This document shows, one piece after another, positions 23,351 to 34,598 of a DNA stretch of 64,000 nucleotides (its first letter is position 1; each line of letters opens with the position of its first letter). The DNA lies in the NCBI GenBank assembly GCA_007026445.1, contig VDMD01000061.1, forward strand, positions 1-64,000, in the 5' to 3' direction. Under the pieces are notes generated by a model that saw only the letters and a list, made by a program, of their open reading frames with translations, was not told where the DNA came from and made no database searches. The position numbers were made by a program, and so were the translations under genes. Origin of the DNA: Schizophyllum amplum. Lineage: Eukaryota > Basidiomycota > Agaricomycetes > Agaricales > Schizophyllaceae.

Positions 23351-24476
23351 ATGGCCATGGATTTTTCTCCCAAACACAGCCGCTTCCTGCGCAAGCTTGG
23401 CGCGCTCCTCGACACCCAGCTCTCGCCGCTCCCCAAGAAGCAGCAGGCGGCGTTCGACAAGCAGCTCAGGGCGAAGGTTGCACTCCTCAGGACGGTCAGC
23501 AAGGGGGCTGGAGTAATACGCATTGCCGCCCATAAGACCAAGGCCGCGCCTGCGCCTGCTACGATCGTACCAGCGCCTAACGATATCCAGTCCCGTCTTG
23601 AACACATCATCGACCGCGGCGCACCCACTCGGACGATGGAGGAAGCCTGGGACATTGTGTTCAGTCCGCCGCCGCTGGACAAGACCCGCCGCGAGCTCGA
23701 GGATCGCTCCCTCGCTCTCCTCTTCCGATCGGTGGAAGACAAGGACACGGCAGACTGGGAGGCGTGCGTACCACACAGAGCAGCTTTGCACGCCTTGTCC
23801 TTCCAAGATCGCCAGGACGTGCATGGGGACGACATAGGGCGTCTCGTGCTGCTGAATAATGTGCGTAGCCCATGCTCGCGTCTTGATCACAGCGCTCAAG
23901 CATCGCCATCCTTCAGCGCATACTCGCGAGGCAGGGCGCCCTCAACGTCAACTCATTCAACTCTCGTCTCTACATCACAATCGACAACATCGAGTTCGGC
24001 ATGCGCTGGTCCGCTATCGGTAATACGAAAGGCGGCCGCTCCATCGAGAAAGAGAAGTTCTGCCACAGCGCGTACCTCTCACAGCACCGCAGCCTCGACT
24101 TGGCCAACATCGCCAACGACCCCGCGTTTGCGAAGTGGAAGAAGAACGTGATGCAGCCCATTGTTGCGGGCAGATACAAGCTCGTCAACGTTTTCCGCGC
24201 TGTAAGCCACTGCTCACCCTTTTACTCTCGCTCGCGCTCACAGGCCTCCAGTTTGGTCTCTTGGTCCTCATTGACCCCTTCTGGGACGCGCGCACCCTTA
24301 ACAGCAACTGCCGCACCAAAGAATTCCCTGCCCTCCTCGCAGAGATCCGAGAGCATTCCCGCGGCATCCGCTCACAGAACGATGCAACAATCATCAAGTT
24401 CTTGGCCGTCGTTGACGAAGACATTTCGGTCCGCGTCAACAAGCTCTTGGATCTCGAGCGTGAGCTGTTCGGTTGA
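23351..24476 (+). CDS. Hypothetical protein, 347 residues
   Basis: Three exons (23351-23860, 23893-24201, 24252-24476) join in phase and give 347 residues. I do not recognise the family. There is no signal peptide or membrane segment. The N-terminal half is Ala/Lys-rich with basic patches (FSPKHSRFLRKLG, LPKKQQAAFDKQLRAK). The middle contains a well-structured stretch (SFNSRLYITIDNIEFGMRW, then KFCHSAYLSQHRSLD), and the C-terminus is an acidic helix (SVRVNKLLDLERELFG). An ATG at 23351 follows a TATA-like GTATAAG sequence about 20 bp upstream, which supports this start. The first intron is short (32 bp); a longer alternative is possible. Confidence 0.65.
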
Positions 24477-25175
24477 GGGGGGAGGAGGTAGTAGAGCCAT
24501 AACATAAGCTTGCGGCAAGACCGCGGAGTGCTCGCTAGGAAAGGCGTGTTGCACAACGCGCGTGAGCCTGGCGTGAGCAGCCTGTGCGCACTGTGCCACA
24601 CCGCAAGCAGTGCGTGAAGTGGGTTGGAAGTGGGCATGCGTGAGGCGCGCGCAGCCGCCAGCGGCTGCGACGTGACCGCGGATGCCGCGGAAGGCAACGG
24701 CGCCGCGATTGACGTCATCCATTCAGCCCTGTGCCCTGGTGCGCTGCTCGCCGCGCCTCCCGAGTTTGCGGTGTTCATAGTCTGTTCAAAAAAGAGGTGC
24801 CACTCTATAACCTTGTATAATGATGGATGTATGCTCTCAGTACACGCTGCTCTTTCAAATAAGCGAAAAGACCCAGAAATGGATACGCAGGAGCGCATTT
24901 TATTTTGGGGGAGGCGGGCTGAAAACTGCAGCTAAAGTCATGAAACTTCGCATGCGTGTTCAGAAAGCTCGACAGATCATCTTCTGTCTTTGCAGTATGT
25001 AGGAAGTCCCAAAGACAGAGGCGCTGTGCGCCGTACCGATTTCCCTTGTACCGGAAAAACATTCCCTGCGAGGGGATCCCCTTTCCAGATCACGTGATAG
25101 CACATTTTGCTCACGCCCTCCCCTTGCCTCGTTCCTCGGCAGGTCGGGCGCGAGCAATCACACAACAGATACTTA

Positions 25176-25240
25176 CCGTGTACCAGTCCCGAGAGACAAC
25201 AAGTTTTGCCCGGGCACTGCCTGGGCAAAAAGTTTATTGA
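25176..25240 (-). repeat. GCCCGGGCA dispersed repeat, copy 2
   Basis: Read on the minus strand it contains TTTTTGCCCAGGCAGTGCCC and then GGGCAAAA, followed by CGGGACTGGTACACGGTAAG. It is inverted relative to the copy at 25770. Confidence 0.6.
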
Positions 25241-25769
25241 GCCGTGCCGTAGTTGCACGCGACCTGCAGTTGTTTGCTCGAGCTTTGTGACAAAAGGAAG
25301 ATTGACATCGGGCTTTTGTTGTCCGCGATAACAGGAGACCTATAGTTTAGCCATAGACAGACGCTGCATGAGCCCCAGAACTCTATGAGGCGAACAAAGG
25401 CCAGAACCAGATCTACCGCCCCTTCACCCGAACAGTGGTTTCGCACTTTCACCTTCAGGGTTCACCTCAACTTCGCCGTCGCCCCCTTCGCGGCATCGGC
25501 AAACCCGGCAACCGTCACCGCTGCCCACACCCGCGGCGAGAGCTCTTTTATCGCAATGCACCGTTTCGCTGCACTGTATAACGTTCTTCAGGCCAACTTT
25601 CTAGCATAGGCGACGTCAAAGTGCTCGAACTGAGACCGGACGCCGTGTTCGAGGAGGCCTTCACGATTACCTCTGCCTGCCACTCTTCATGTCGCAGTGC
25701 CTCAAATTCAAAGCTAGAGCAAACACTCGCGGTTCGCGGCGGCGTGCTGATCGGACTAGTCTAAGTGTG

Positions 25770-25875
25770 TCACTTTTTTGCCCAGGCAATGCCCGGGCAA
25801 AAACTCTGCGCTCGTATCACTGCAAGTCAGGGTTCATATTTACTAGCGGGACTGGTAGACGGTATATATCTGGTA
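25770..25875 (+). repeat. GCCCGGGCA dispersed repeat, copy 3
   Basis: Contains TTTTTGCCCAGGCAATGCCC and then GGGCAAAA, followed about 50 bp later by CGGGACTGGTAGACGGTATA, which matches the flank of copy 2. Copies 2 and 3 could be the ends of one element of about 700 bp, or independent insertions. Confidence 0.6.
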
Positions 25876-26023
25876 CAAGGGAAGGAAGGGCCGCCTTGCC
25901 ATCGCTGCCCGCCGTATATATGTGAAGAGACTGCTACGAGAGAGGAGGACAGTACGCAGGAGAAGGGTGAAATACTATCAATATGTGGTCAACAAATCAT
26001 GATCCACCGAAAAGCCAGATCTA

Positions 26024-29000
26024 TCAGTCCACCAAAAACTCAGATGTCTCCGCAAACTTCTCCAATACGGTCTTCATCTCCGCGGCTAGACCTTGGACGT
26101 ACAATTCGCTGAAGAGGTCCTTGCGATAGTTGATCTCGCCCGTCACCTTCTCGCTCCCAGCCGTGCGGCCGAAATATATCTCCATGTCGAGCTGCACCGC
26201 ATGCATGTTGACCTCCATCCGCTCCATCTGGACGCCTGCAGCCTCGCAGGACGAAGCGTCGTGAATAACATAGCCCATAGCGATGCGCATCGGCACGTTC
26301 CCCGGCGCCAGCGCGCCGCGCGCCCACAGCGCCTCCATGATCGTCGCCATATGCGCATCGGTGTGGGCGAAGCCCTCGACTGACAGCGTCCGCGTCTGCT
26401 CCAGCACCTCCCGGAACGTCTGTCCTGGCGCGACGTGGATGCGGTACATCAGCGCCGTCGCGAAGAATCCCTGCAGCGGTGCGATCTCCGAGCGCTGGCG
26501 GTTGGCGGTCGCCCCACCGAGCACGGCGTCGGCTATGCCTGTGCGGCGGAAGTGGACGACGCGCAGGGCCGCCATGAGCGCCATGGTGAACGTCACGCGC
26601 ATGGCTGTACACGCTGCGTCGATGCGCGCCACGAGCGACTCGGACAGCGCGATGGGCACGCAGGCGCCAGCTGTAGACCGCGCCGAATGATTCGCGTCGG
26701 GGAGTTCAGCGTCGACAAAGGCTGCAGCAGAAGATCCCTGCAGCTGCGCTGCCCAGTAGTCCAATTGCGGCGCAATGAGCGCAGCGAACGACTCGCTCTG
26801 CTCCCAGCGGGCAAAGTCGGCACATGATACCGGGAGCGCAGGAAGCACAGGGGCGCGACTGCCACAGAGAGCGCCGTAGTATTCGCAGAGCTCCTTGATG
26901 ATGACGTCCTCCGAGAATCCATCGGTAATGATATGGTCGAGGGATAGCAAAAGCACGTACTCCTGGGGCCCTAGACGGAAGAGGGTGGGACGGAAAGGCG
27001 GCTCGCCCGCGATGTCGAACGGTTTGCTCGCATGGCCGCGCAGACGCGCCGCCAGAGGCGTCCCCTTCATCCCCAGCACATCGACCTTCTCCAGAGTGGG
27101 AAGCCAGTCAAGCACGCACGCGCGAAGGTCGTCATCGGCTTCGATGAAGACAGTCCTGAGTATGTCCTGTCGACGCGCCATATCCTGTACAGCACGCTCG
27201 AGCAGGTCTTCATCCAGCGGCCCCCTGAGCCTCAGCCAGAATGGGCAGTGGCTGACGATATCGCCCGGCGAGCTACTCGCAGAGTACTGCCACCGGGAGC
27301 CCGCGGAAAGCGGGTATTCGGACCCATTGGCGTTGGGGAGCATGCGTACCACCTCGGCGATGGACTTGACGGAGGTACATGTCGACTTCTCGAGCAAGCT
27401 GGCGAGGTGACGCGGCGTGGCTCCCTGGAAGATATCCTGCATGGTGATAACCGCACCGAATTCCTTGTCGAGGCGCCACTTGACCTGCATGGCGAGCAGC
27501 GAGTGGCCGCCCACATCGAAGAAGTCATCCTCTGCGCGGACCTGCTTGACTCCGAGAATCTCGCTGAAGATAGCGCAGATACGGCCCTCAGCGCCGTTGC
27601 GCTCCAGTAATCTGCCATCAGGTGTTGTCGTAGCCGCGTCGTTGTCTCCCGGCTCGGTATCCCGCTGGAGCGCCATGCCTTCGAGAGCCCGTCGGTCAAG
27701 CTTCCCATTGTTGTTGAGTGGAAGTGTATCCTGGATATATACCGCGTGCGGGACCATATATGCAGGAACCGCTGCCTTCAGCGCGCGCGCGAAAGTGTGC
27801 GGATCGAGTACGGCGTTGCTGTTGTGTGATGGGACCACGAACGCAGCGAGATATGGCGACCGGCCGTCGACGGGCTTCACATATGCGACTGCAGCATCCT
27901 TCGCAAGGCCGCTGCTCACTATCACGGCTTCGACCTCCGCTAGTTCGAGACGCTGCCCACGTATCTTGACCTGCCCCGCCTGTAGACGTCTCTCGAATTG
28001 CATGTCACCGCTGGGCAGCCACCTCACGAGGTCACCCTGGTATACACGCATCAGATGAGAAAAGGTGGCACCTAATAGAGCACGCACCGTTCGATAGAAC
28101 ATGGATGGTGGCTGATCAAGGCCTGGCACTGACATACGGACGAACGCTGCGGCGGTCTCCGCTGGTCGGTTCAAGTATCCCGCAGCGAGACCGCGCCCGC
28201 CGATGTATAACTCCCCAGGTATTCCGGGTGGCGCCAGCCGCGACTGTTTGTCAAGCACGACACACTGCGTATACTCGAGCGGCCGCCCGATAGGCACAGG
28301 GCCCCGCTCTAGCATACGATGGACAGAATATGCAATTCTGTCAAGCTCGTCAGTTGAAGGTATCTCGAATCGATGGCAGATAGCTTACGCCATGATGCAG
28401 GTCTCAGTAGGACCGTATCCATTGATCAACTCGCCCGTCGGATTGACAGTTCTAAAACGGCGGCACTGCGTGAAATCCAATGCCTCTCCACCGACAACGA
28501 CCAGGCGTAAATCCGCAAAGAGATTTGGCGCGACCGACAACACCTGGCGAAAAAGCGACGTTGCGATTGCGGTGGCGTTGACCCGGCGGAGGCGAAACAG
28601 TTTGGCGAGATTCTTTGGGTCGAGGACCTCGAACGAGGAGAAGCAGACGAGGGCCGCGCCCATAGTGAGGGTACAGCATGTGTCCAGCAGACATCCGTCC
28701 CACGCGAGGTTGAGGATTTGTGCGACGCGCATGTCGGGCGTGATGAGTCCCACGGCGCGATCGTATATCAGGGACAAGACGGCAAACACCGTCATGCGCA
28801 CGCCCTTGGGGCGCCCAGTGCTGCCACTGGTGTACATAACGTACGCCAGCTCGCTCGGCGCCGAGCGCCACAGCGTCTTGCTGCTGCCTGTCCAATCCGC
28901 CATACGACGCTCGTTTTTCGACAAGAAGTTCGAGACGTCCAACCTGCGCACGGCGCCTGCGGGTATATCTGGGGAGTCGGCGCATGTGATGAGAAGCGCG

Positions 29001-30008
29001 GCGCCAGAGTCTTCGACGAGTGCTTCGAGGCGCGATGTCGGCAAGCGCACGTCAAGGGGGACATATGCGTTTCCGTACTTGATTATGGCGTACAGGACGA
29101 TGATGGCGATAGGAGACGACGGGATGCAGGTGGCGATGAATCCTGTGTCTGCGCCGCCAGCAAGGATTTCGGCTATCTCATCGGCCAGCATATCAGTCAA
29201 CGCGTCGAATTCGGCGTAGTTGTAGGCTGTCTCGCCGTCCGTAAGTGCAACGTTCGTAGGATACGCTGATGCCGCGCGGGCGAACGCGTCGCGGAAAGTT
29301 CTGACCTCGTGCGACGGAGGAGGCGGGGGTGCGAGAGATATGCCGGCCTTGTGCAATCTTGACAGTGCGCTAGGAAAGCTGAAGTCGGAGATTACGGTGG
29401 CTGGAGATCCGGCGACAATCGTGAGCGCGTCGAGGACATTGCTGGCGATGTTGTAGATGTTCGCGGGGGAATAGAGGGTCGCGTCGCCGGCAAAGGTGCA
29501 GTGGACGCCGTTAGACGATACAGCCAAGGGGAAGCCACTTGTGGCACATCAGTAACTCTGTCTGCAAGAGGGACATTATCACGCACTGGACGTCCTCGCG
29601 TGACGAACATTTAGCGCTGTACAGAACTGTTTTCATGTCGGATAGTCGATCTTGCGTGTCGACGGTGCGGGCCTTGGTGAATGCATGCTGTACAGCTGCG
29701 ATGGCTTCTCCTGCCGTCATGTCCTCATCGACACGAAGGGATATGTATTGCATGCGACCCTCGTTGTCCACGAATGCTATGAGCAGCAATGAAGCTCTTG
29801 CTCAGAACGCATGGAAGGATAACTCACCTACAGCCGCATCCTCAATGCCAGTCGCCAGCACATGGACCGCAAGAAGCGCAGCGAGAAGAAGAACATCGTG
29901 GGTTTGAGAATGCTGGAGGATGGCCCCAGGAATCCGAAATTCGTGAACGCTCTTGGTTACGCCGTTGGCGTGAAGGAGATCCGAAGGAAACGCAAGTGCA
30001 ACTGCCAT
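26024..30008 (-). CDS. NRPS-like enzyme, A-T-C architecture
   Basis: Five exons (30008-29828, 29776-29587, 29537-28389, 28337-28088, 28036-26024) give 1,260 residues with no frame break. Residues 1 to about 190 are an N-terminal region not clearly assigned, possibly a condensation-domain remnant. The adenylation domain follows, with YTSGSTGRPKG (about 359-369), YGPTE (about 498) and the catalytic Lys in NNGKLDRR (about 702). NLAWDGCLLD appears to keep the Asp expected for alpha-amino-acid substrates. The carrier domain has GGHSLL with Ser about 769. The C-terminal condensation domain has DHIITDG (957-963), keeping the catalytic His but replacing the first His with Asp. No reductase or thioesterase is present, so the C domain probably releases the amino acid onto an alcohol or amine acceptor (inference). 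A cluster element lies 79 bp upstream. Confidence 0.9.
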
Positions 30009-30086
30009 GACACTGGGTCGAGTACGGCTTTGCGTAGTCGAACTTCATCATTAATATTGTAGTCGCTGATCTAGAGGTGAGTTTTT

Positions 30087-30097
30087 GCGGCCGGCGG
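30087..30097 (-). promoter_or_regulatory. Cluster GC-rich element (11 of 12)
   Basis: GCGGCCGGCGG, the reverse complement of the first 11 bases of CCGCCGGCCGCT, lies 79 bp upstream of the NRPS-like ATG and points the same way as the gene. Confidence 0.55.
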
Positions 30098-30329
30098 CAA
30101 CTTGCGCATGAAGGGGACAATGGCAAGATGCACTTTGCGCATATTTGGCTTTGCTATCTCCTTTTCGGCATGTCCCTTTATTTGTTCGATTCGACTTCGG
30201 ATACAGAAAGGATTCCTTTGACAAGACTCAAAGCCATCTTCCAAGGAATTCACACCAACACTTGCCATGTGTAACGTTCTGACTACTTTATAATCATTGG
30301 AGCTCTGACGCCTCCTCAAAACTCAAGAC

Positions 30330-31124
30330 TCAGAGTATCCTCCCTGAACAATGACCGATGTATACAACCTCCATGCACGATTCCGCCAGATCATTCACGG
30401 CCTTCTGCGAAGGCTTGGACAGCTCCGACATATGATCCTACAAAGGTAAGCACAGTCAGCTTTGGAGTTCCACGGGCATGGAAGGACAATTGCATCTGTA
30501 CAGCGCCGGACCGAACTCACCTCCACAGATTTCCACCCCGCGACGAAGATGACGCAGTCCTCGTCGTCTATGCCACGCAGCACTACCTCGCCCTGAGTCG
30601 TGCGCTCGTGCGGGTTGGCGAGCATGCCATCGATGGCTTGGGCGGCCTGCGCACGCGCTGCCCGCCCCTTGACCTTGGTGACCGCAAATTCTGGCACCGG
30701 TGTGTCCAGGATGCCTGAAAATGGTTTGATCTGGTCATCGAGGAGACTAGTCACGATGGGCCCTCGGGGTATGCTCGAACCGACGGCCTTCATGAGTCTT
30801 TGATAGCTGCCGTCCTGCATCGACACGTCGCGAGCGCGAAGCGAGGGCCATTCTATGGGTGACGGACAACAGTGAGCCATAGCATACTGTACCATTCGAT
30901 TGAGAGACATACCCAGCGCCCAGTGAACGTAGTTGGGATCTTCGATCTCACGTCCTGCAAATACTCTGACGCTGGAGATCAGCAACCCACTTCCGCGATG
31001 TAGGCGAAAGAACATACAATGCGAGTGCTTCTCCTTCAGCTACACATGCGGCTGCATCCTTGACTTCAGGCAGAGATTGCGCCTCATCGAAACCGACAGA
31101 CGCGAAAAGTTCGAGGATCGGCAT
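30330..31124 (-). CDS. ABM/EthD-like small protein, paralogue 1
   Basis: Four exons (31124-31018, 30971-30913, 30852-30521, 30437-30330) give 201 residues. The protein looks like a duplicated ferredoxin-like (dimeric alpha/beta-barrel) fold: an N-terminal strand MPILELFASV, a conserved LEWPS/LQWDS-type turn after intron 2, a central TPVPEFAVTKVKG strand, and a late strand CVIFVAGWKSVE followed by the helix DHMSELSK. The same pattern and intron positions recur at 52144-52887 and 59549-60310. The fold assignment is from sequence pattern only. Members of this superfamily include cofactor-free monooxygenases and cyclases in biosynthetic clusters; the reaction here is unknown. Two cluster elements lie 100-160 bp upstream. 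Confidence 0.72.
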
Positions 31125-31226
31125 AGTTCAACGATATGATGCAACTGAGGTTTGTGGAAGTCGTGCGACGTTCCTAATTTATGCGAGCACAGCTGAAGCG
31201 CTGTCCAGAAAGGCTGGAAGATGACA

Positions 31227-31236
31227 AGCGGCCGGG
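31227..31236 (-). promoter_or_regulatory. Cluster GC-rich element, partial
   Basis: AGCGGCCGGG matches nine of the last ten positions of the element on the reverse strand, 103 bp upstream of ABM paralogue 1. Confidence 0.35.
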
Positions 31237-31277
31237 AATGCTCAGCGTGTGGCGCCGTTACGGTGCTGCAACGAGCG

Positions 31278-31288
31278 CCGCCGGCCGT
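31278..31288 (+). promoter_or_regulatory. Cluster GC-rich element (10 of 12)
   Basis: CCGCCGGCCGT, 154 bp upstream of the ABM paralogue 1 ATG. Confidence 0.5.
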
Positions 31289-31649
31289 GCGCATTGCTGC
31301 AAGCTTGAGGCCATCATCATCGTGAACTGCTTCATATAGGCTTCATAGATCACGGGTAGAGTATAGTGGAAGGAAGTTGCGTTGAAATGGAGACCTGGAG
31401 GATAGTAGTACGAGGTGATGGTGGGAAGAACAACTTGTGACGAAACTTCAACCGTCACGAAAGCAAAATGCGGAATGGCATTTGCCGAACATGTCTGAAA
31501 TCACGTTTGTTCCGTTGTGTCACACTTCCCACTCTCATCGCACCTTGTTCCTGCGCAGCGAAGCTGCTTCCCCGTTGCTTATGTATGTTAGGTATACAGA
31601 CTAAGGCTGAGTAGCGTTATGTAGCAGTTGCCTCGAACTTCCAACAAGT

Positions 31650-31661
31650 CCGCCGGCCGCT
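31650..31661 (+). promoter_or_regulatory. Cluster GC-rich element, exact 12-mer
   Basis: Exact CCGCCGGCCGCT, 161 bp upstream of the P450-1 ATG. Confidence 0.6.
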
Positions 31662-31821
31662 GTACAGCCGCTTAAACGCCGTCCATGAATGCCGATGCAT
31701 GACAGCCCGACCGCACATACGCTGGCGCAGCTTGAGCTCTTCCAAACAATACATGCATTCCTCTGCTCCTCCTAAAGCCTCGACACTCCGTTCCGTCGCT
31801 TGACTCTTCTCACCGCCTATC

Positions 31822-34023
31822 ATGAGCTCAGACGCGCAGCTACTGACCGCCTCAGTTTTGTTTGCCTGCGCGCTCGCCATGTACGCGAGAAACCGTCAGA
31901 CAACACCGCTTCCTCCAGGGCCCCCGCGCATGCCTCTGCTAGGGAACCTCTTGCAGATGCCGCAGGACAACGCATGGCTGAAGTACATGGAATGGGGGCA
32001 AACGTACGGTACGTCCCACGCGCTCCTGAAATACCTACGTCTTCCGTCAACCCCGTTGTACACAGGCGACGTTGTCTACCTCAAAGCGCTCACTCGTGAG
32101 ATGCTCGTCGTTAACTCTGCCGAGGCCGCATACGAGATCTTGGACAAGAGCGCGGGTCTGACCTCCGATCGGCCACAAAATGTGATGATCAGTTTGTGAG
32201 TCCCATTGTGATCCGTCTATGGAGCTCCAATCTAATTTGGGTCTACGCATTCAGAATTGGCTGGGGCACGAACATCGGGCATCTGCACTATGGCGACGAG
32301 TGGCGTCTCGCGCGCCGCGCATTCCATCAGGAATTTAACCCAGGCGCTGTCCCGTCGCACTACCCAGCCGTCGTGCCGTGCATAAACAAACTGCTCGTGC
32401 AGCTCCTGCGCAAACCCAACAATTTCATGGAACATGTTCGCCAGTAAGCTTCCATTCGCCCGCCTTTGTTCTACTTCTCGTGACGCAGCATAGATGCGTG
32501 AGCGCCATGTCTATCAAGATATGCTACGGCTTCGACGCCGAGTCAAAGAACGGTCAGGACCTGATGGAGGCTACCGAGGGAGCGATCCACTGCCTCGAGG
32601 AAGCTACGCTACCAGGATCCCAGCTGGTCTTCCTATTCCCACCACGTGCGTACCTTCGACTGCTCAAGCTCTATCGACTGATGAAGGAGCAGTGAGGTTT
32701 CTCCCATCCTGGCTCTCGGCAGCCTCCGCAACCTTCAGCAGACTGGCTGCCCGCTCCAACGCGTTCGTCGAAGTCATGCGAGATCTCCCTTTTAGTATCG
32801 TAAAGCAGCAGATTGTGAGTTGTCGTGTCGTCCGCAAGATGTCATCGTCCCAACCATCGTGCAGGCGAATGGAACGGCACCGCCGTCCTGGATGCGAAGT
32901 CTCCTCGACCGAGCCACGAATACGGATGAAGAAGTGCGCTTCAAGGGCGTCGCGTCGCAGTTCTTCGCCGGTAAGTCTTCACATAAGCGCATCTGTGTAA
33001 TCCAACTCAAACCTCGCTTCTAGCTGCCAGCGATACGGTACGCCGCTGGCCCATACCATAATTTTGAACGCCTGGCTGACACTGACGATCCCTAGACGCT
33101 CGCAGGCATGCGGGCGCTCATGCTTCAGCTTGTGCAATATCCGGAAGTACAACGACGCGCGCAAGCCGAAATTGACGCCGTTGTCGGCCCCGAGCGACTG
33201 CCTAACTTCGGCGACCGTCCGTCGCTGCCATATCTCGACGCTGTCATCAAGGAGACCCTTCGCATGCATCCGCCGCTTCCGATTGGTACGTGGGCGGGCT
33301 AGGTGTCTCCAGCTGTCTTGACACGCTGACGGCGGGCGTAGGTTTGCCTCACAGTCCGGTGCAGGATATGATATATAATGGCTACCTCATACCCAAAGGT
33401 ATGCTGGTAGACCTTCTCTTCACGTGCTCCTCCTGGCTTGACTTTTGCATTCAAGGCGTCACAATCCTACCAAACATCTGGTATGAATACTTCATGCACT
33501 GCACTTCAAGTTTTGGCTCACGCTCAGTCGTAGGGCGATGTGCTACGACGAGCAGACTTTCGGAGACCCGAATGTCTTCCGCCCCGAACGCTTCCTCGAG
33601 GACGACCTTCGCAACTGGCACTCGATTGCGTTCGGGTTCGGCAGGCGGTGAGTGTGGCATATCATGCACGCCTGCTATCTCATGTTCGCTGGCTGATATG
33701 CACTCGATCGACAGCGTCTGTGTCGGCCGCTACCTCGCTGAGGCGATCCTCTGGCAGGCCCTGGCGTCCATCCTCGCCACATTCGACATCAAGAAGACAA
33801 CGAAAGACGGGAAGGAGGTCGATGTTCCGGGGACGTACGGCGGAATTCTCGTACTGTGAGTTGTCGCTCCTTGTCCTTCTCAATCGTGGTCCTTCCTCCT
33901 TGGTTCGTGTTTTACTGACTCACTCTGCTTTATTGCAGGCGTGCGGATGATTTCGAGTGCACGATTGTACCCCGGAGCGCCAGTGCGGTGGATCTCATTG
34001 AGGGAGCGCGTACGGAGGATTAA
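31822..34023 (+). CDS. Cytochrome P450 monooxygenase 1
   Basis: Thirteen exons give 503 residues with every junction in phase: 31822-32008, 32066-32195, 32255-32443, 32494-32645, 32693-32814, 32865-32970, 33024-33037, 33096-33285, 33342-33398, 33456-33480, 33534-33647, 33715-33855 and 33939-34023. An N-terminal anchor (LLTASVLFACALAMYA) precedes the Pro-rich PLPPGPPRMPLLGN. The I-helix reads ASDTT, the ExxR motif is KETLRMH, the PERF motif is FRPERF, and the heme loop is FGFGRRVCVGR. It resembles fungal OrdA/CYP64-like P450s common in basidiomycete clusters. It probably hydroxylates a small hydrophobic metabolite at the ER membrane. A 14-nt micro-exon (33024-33037) sits in the I-helix. The exact cluster element lies 161 bp upstream. 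Confidence 0.92.
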
Positions 34024-34598
34024 GTAGATGTCGTCGAAGAACAGGGCAGTTGAAGTAGTGACAATGAAGTGACTAATGATAACACATCGATATCCCACCT
34101 ATCCCTTCTTCCTTTCTATACACGATACACAGTTCGCCTATCGAAGGTACTATACTACGAACATAGAGCCCAGGCGCCGTGCGCCACATATTGTGACCTG
34201 GTTTTGTTCGCCGGCATCACTCTGTCGTTTGTAGGCTTATACAGCTGACCGCTTTTCTGTTCTACATTCCAAGCTTTTGTCTCCCGTACAGCAAACTCAT
34301 CCGAGTGGAGATGGCAACTCTGCACCAGTATGTATCTCATCGCGGACGACGAAGTCCCATGCTAATCTTCATTTCTTCTCACAAAGCTCGAACCGACACT
34401 TGTCTAAACACAACATCAACGTCGCCACACCCACTCAACTCTTGCGAAGGTTGACAGTGGACTAGTATACACGCGGCGGATGAGGTCGTCGCTTTAACAC
34501 TGCACTGGAATAACACTACACGTCGCGAAGTTCAGTATGCATCTACGATCGATAGGCGCTGTGCGCAAGCACAGAATCATTGGTAGCTTCATGTACAC
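34024..34598. other. Convergent 3' intergenic region
   Basis: Lies between the convergent 3' ends of P450-1 and P450-2. No gene seen. Confidence 0.5.

Larger units (their letters stand above)
24477..26023. other. Intergenic with inverted repeats
   Basis: Holds two inverted copies of the GCCCGGGCA repeat. Protein-like scraps near 25400-25610 and 25620-25760 (for example VLELRPDAVFEEAFTITSA) could be relics of a broken gene, but I cannot assign them. Confidence 0.4.
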
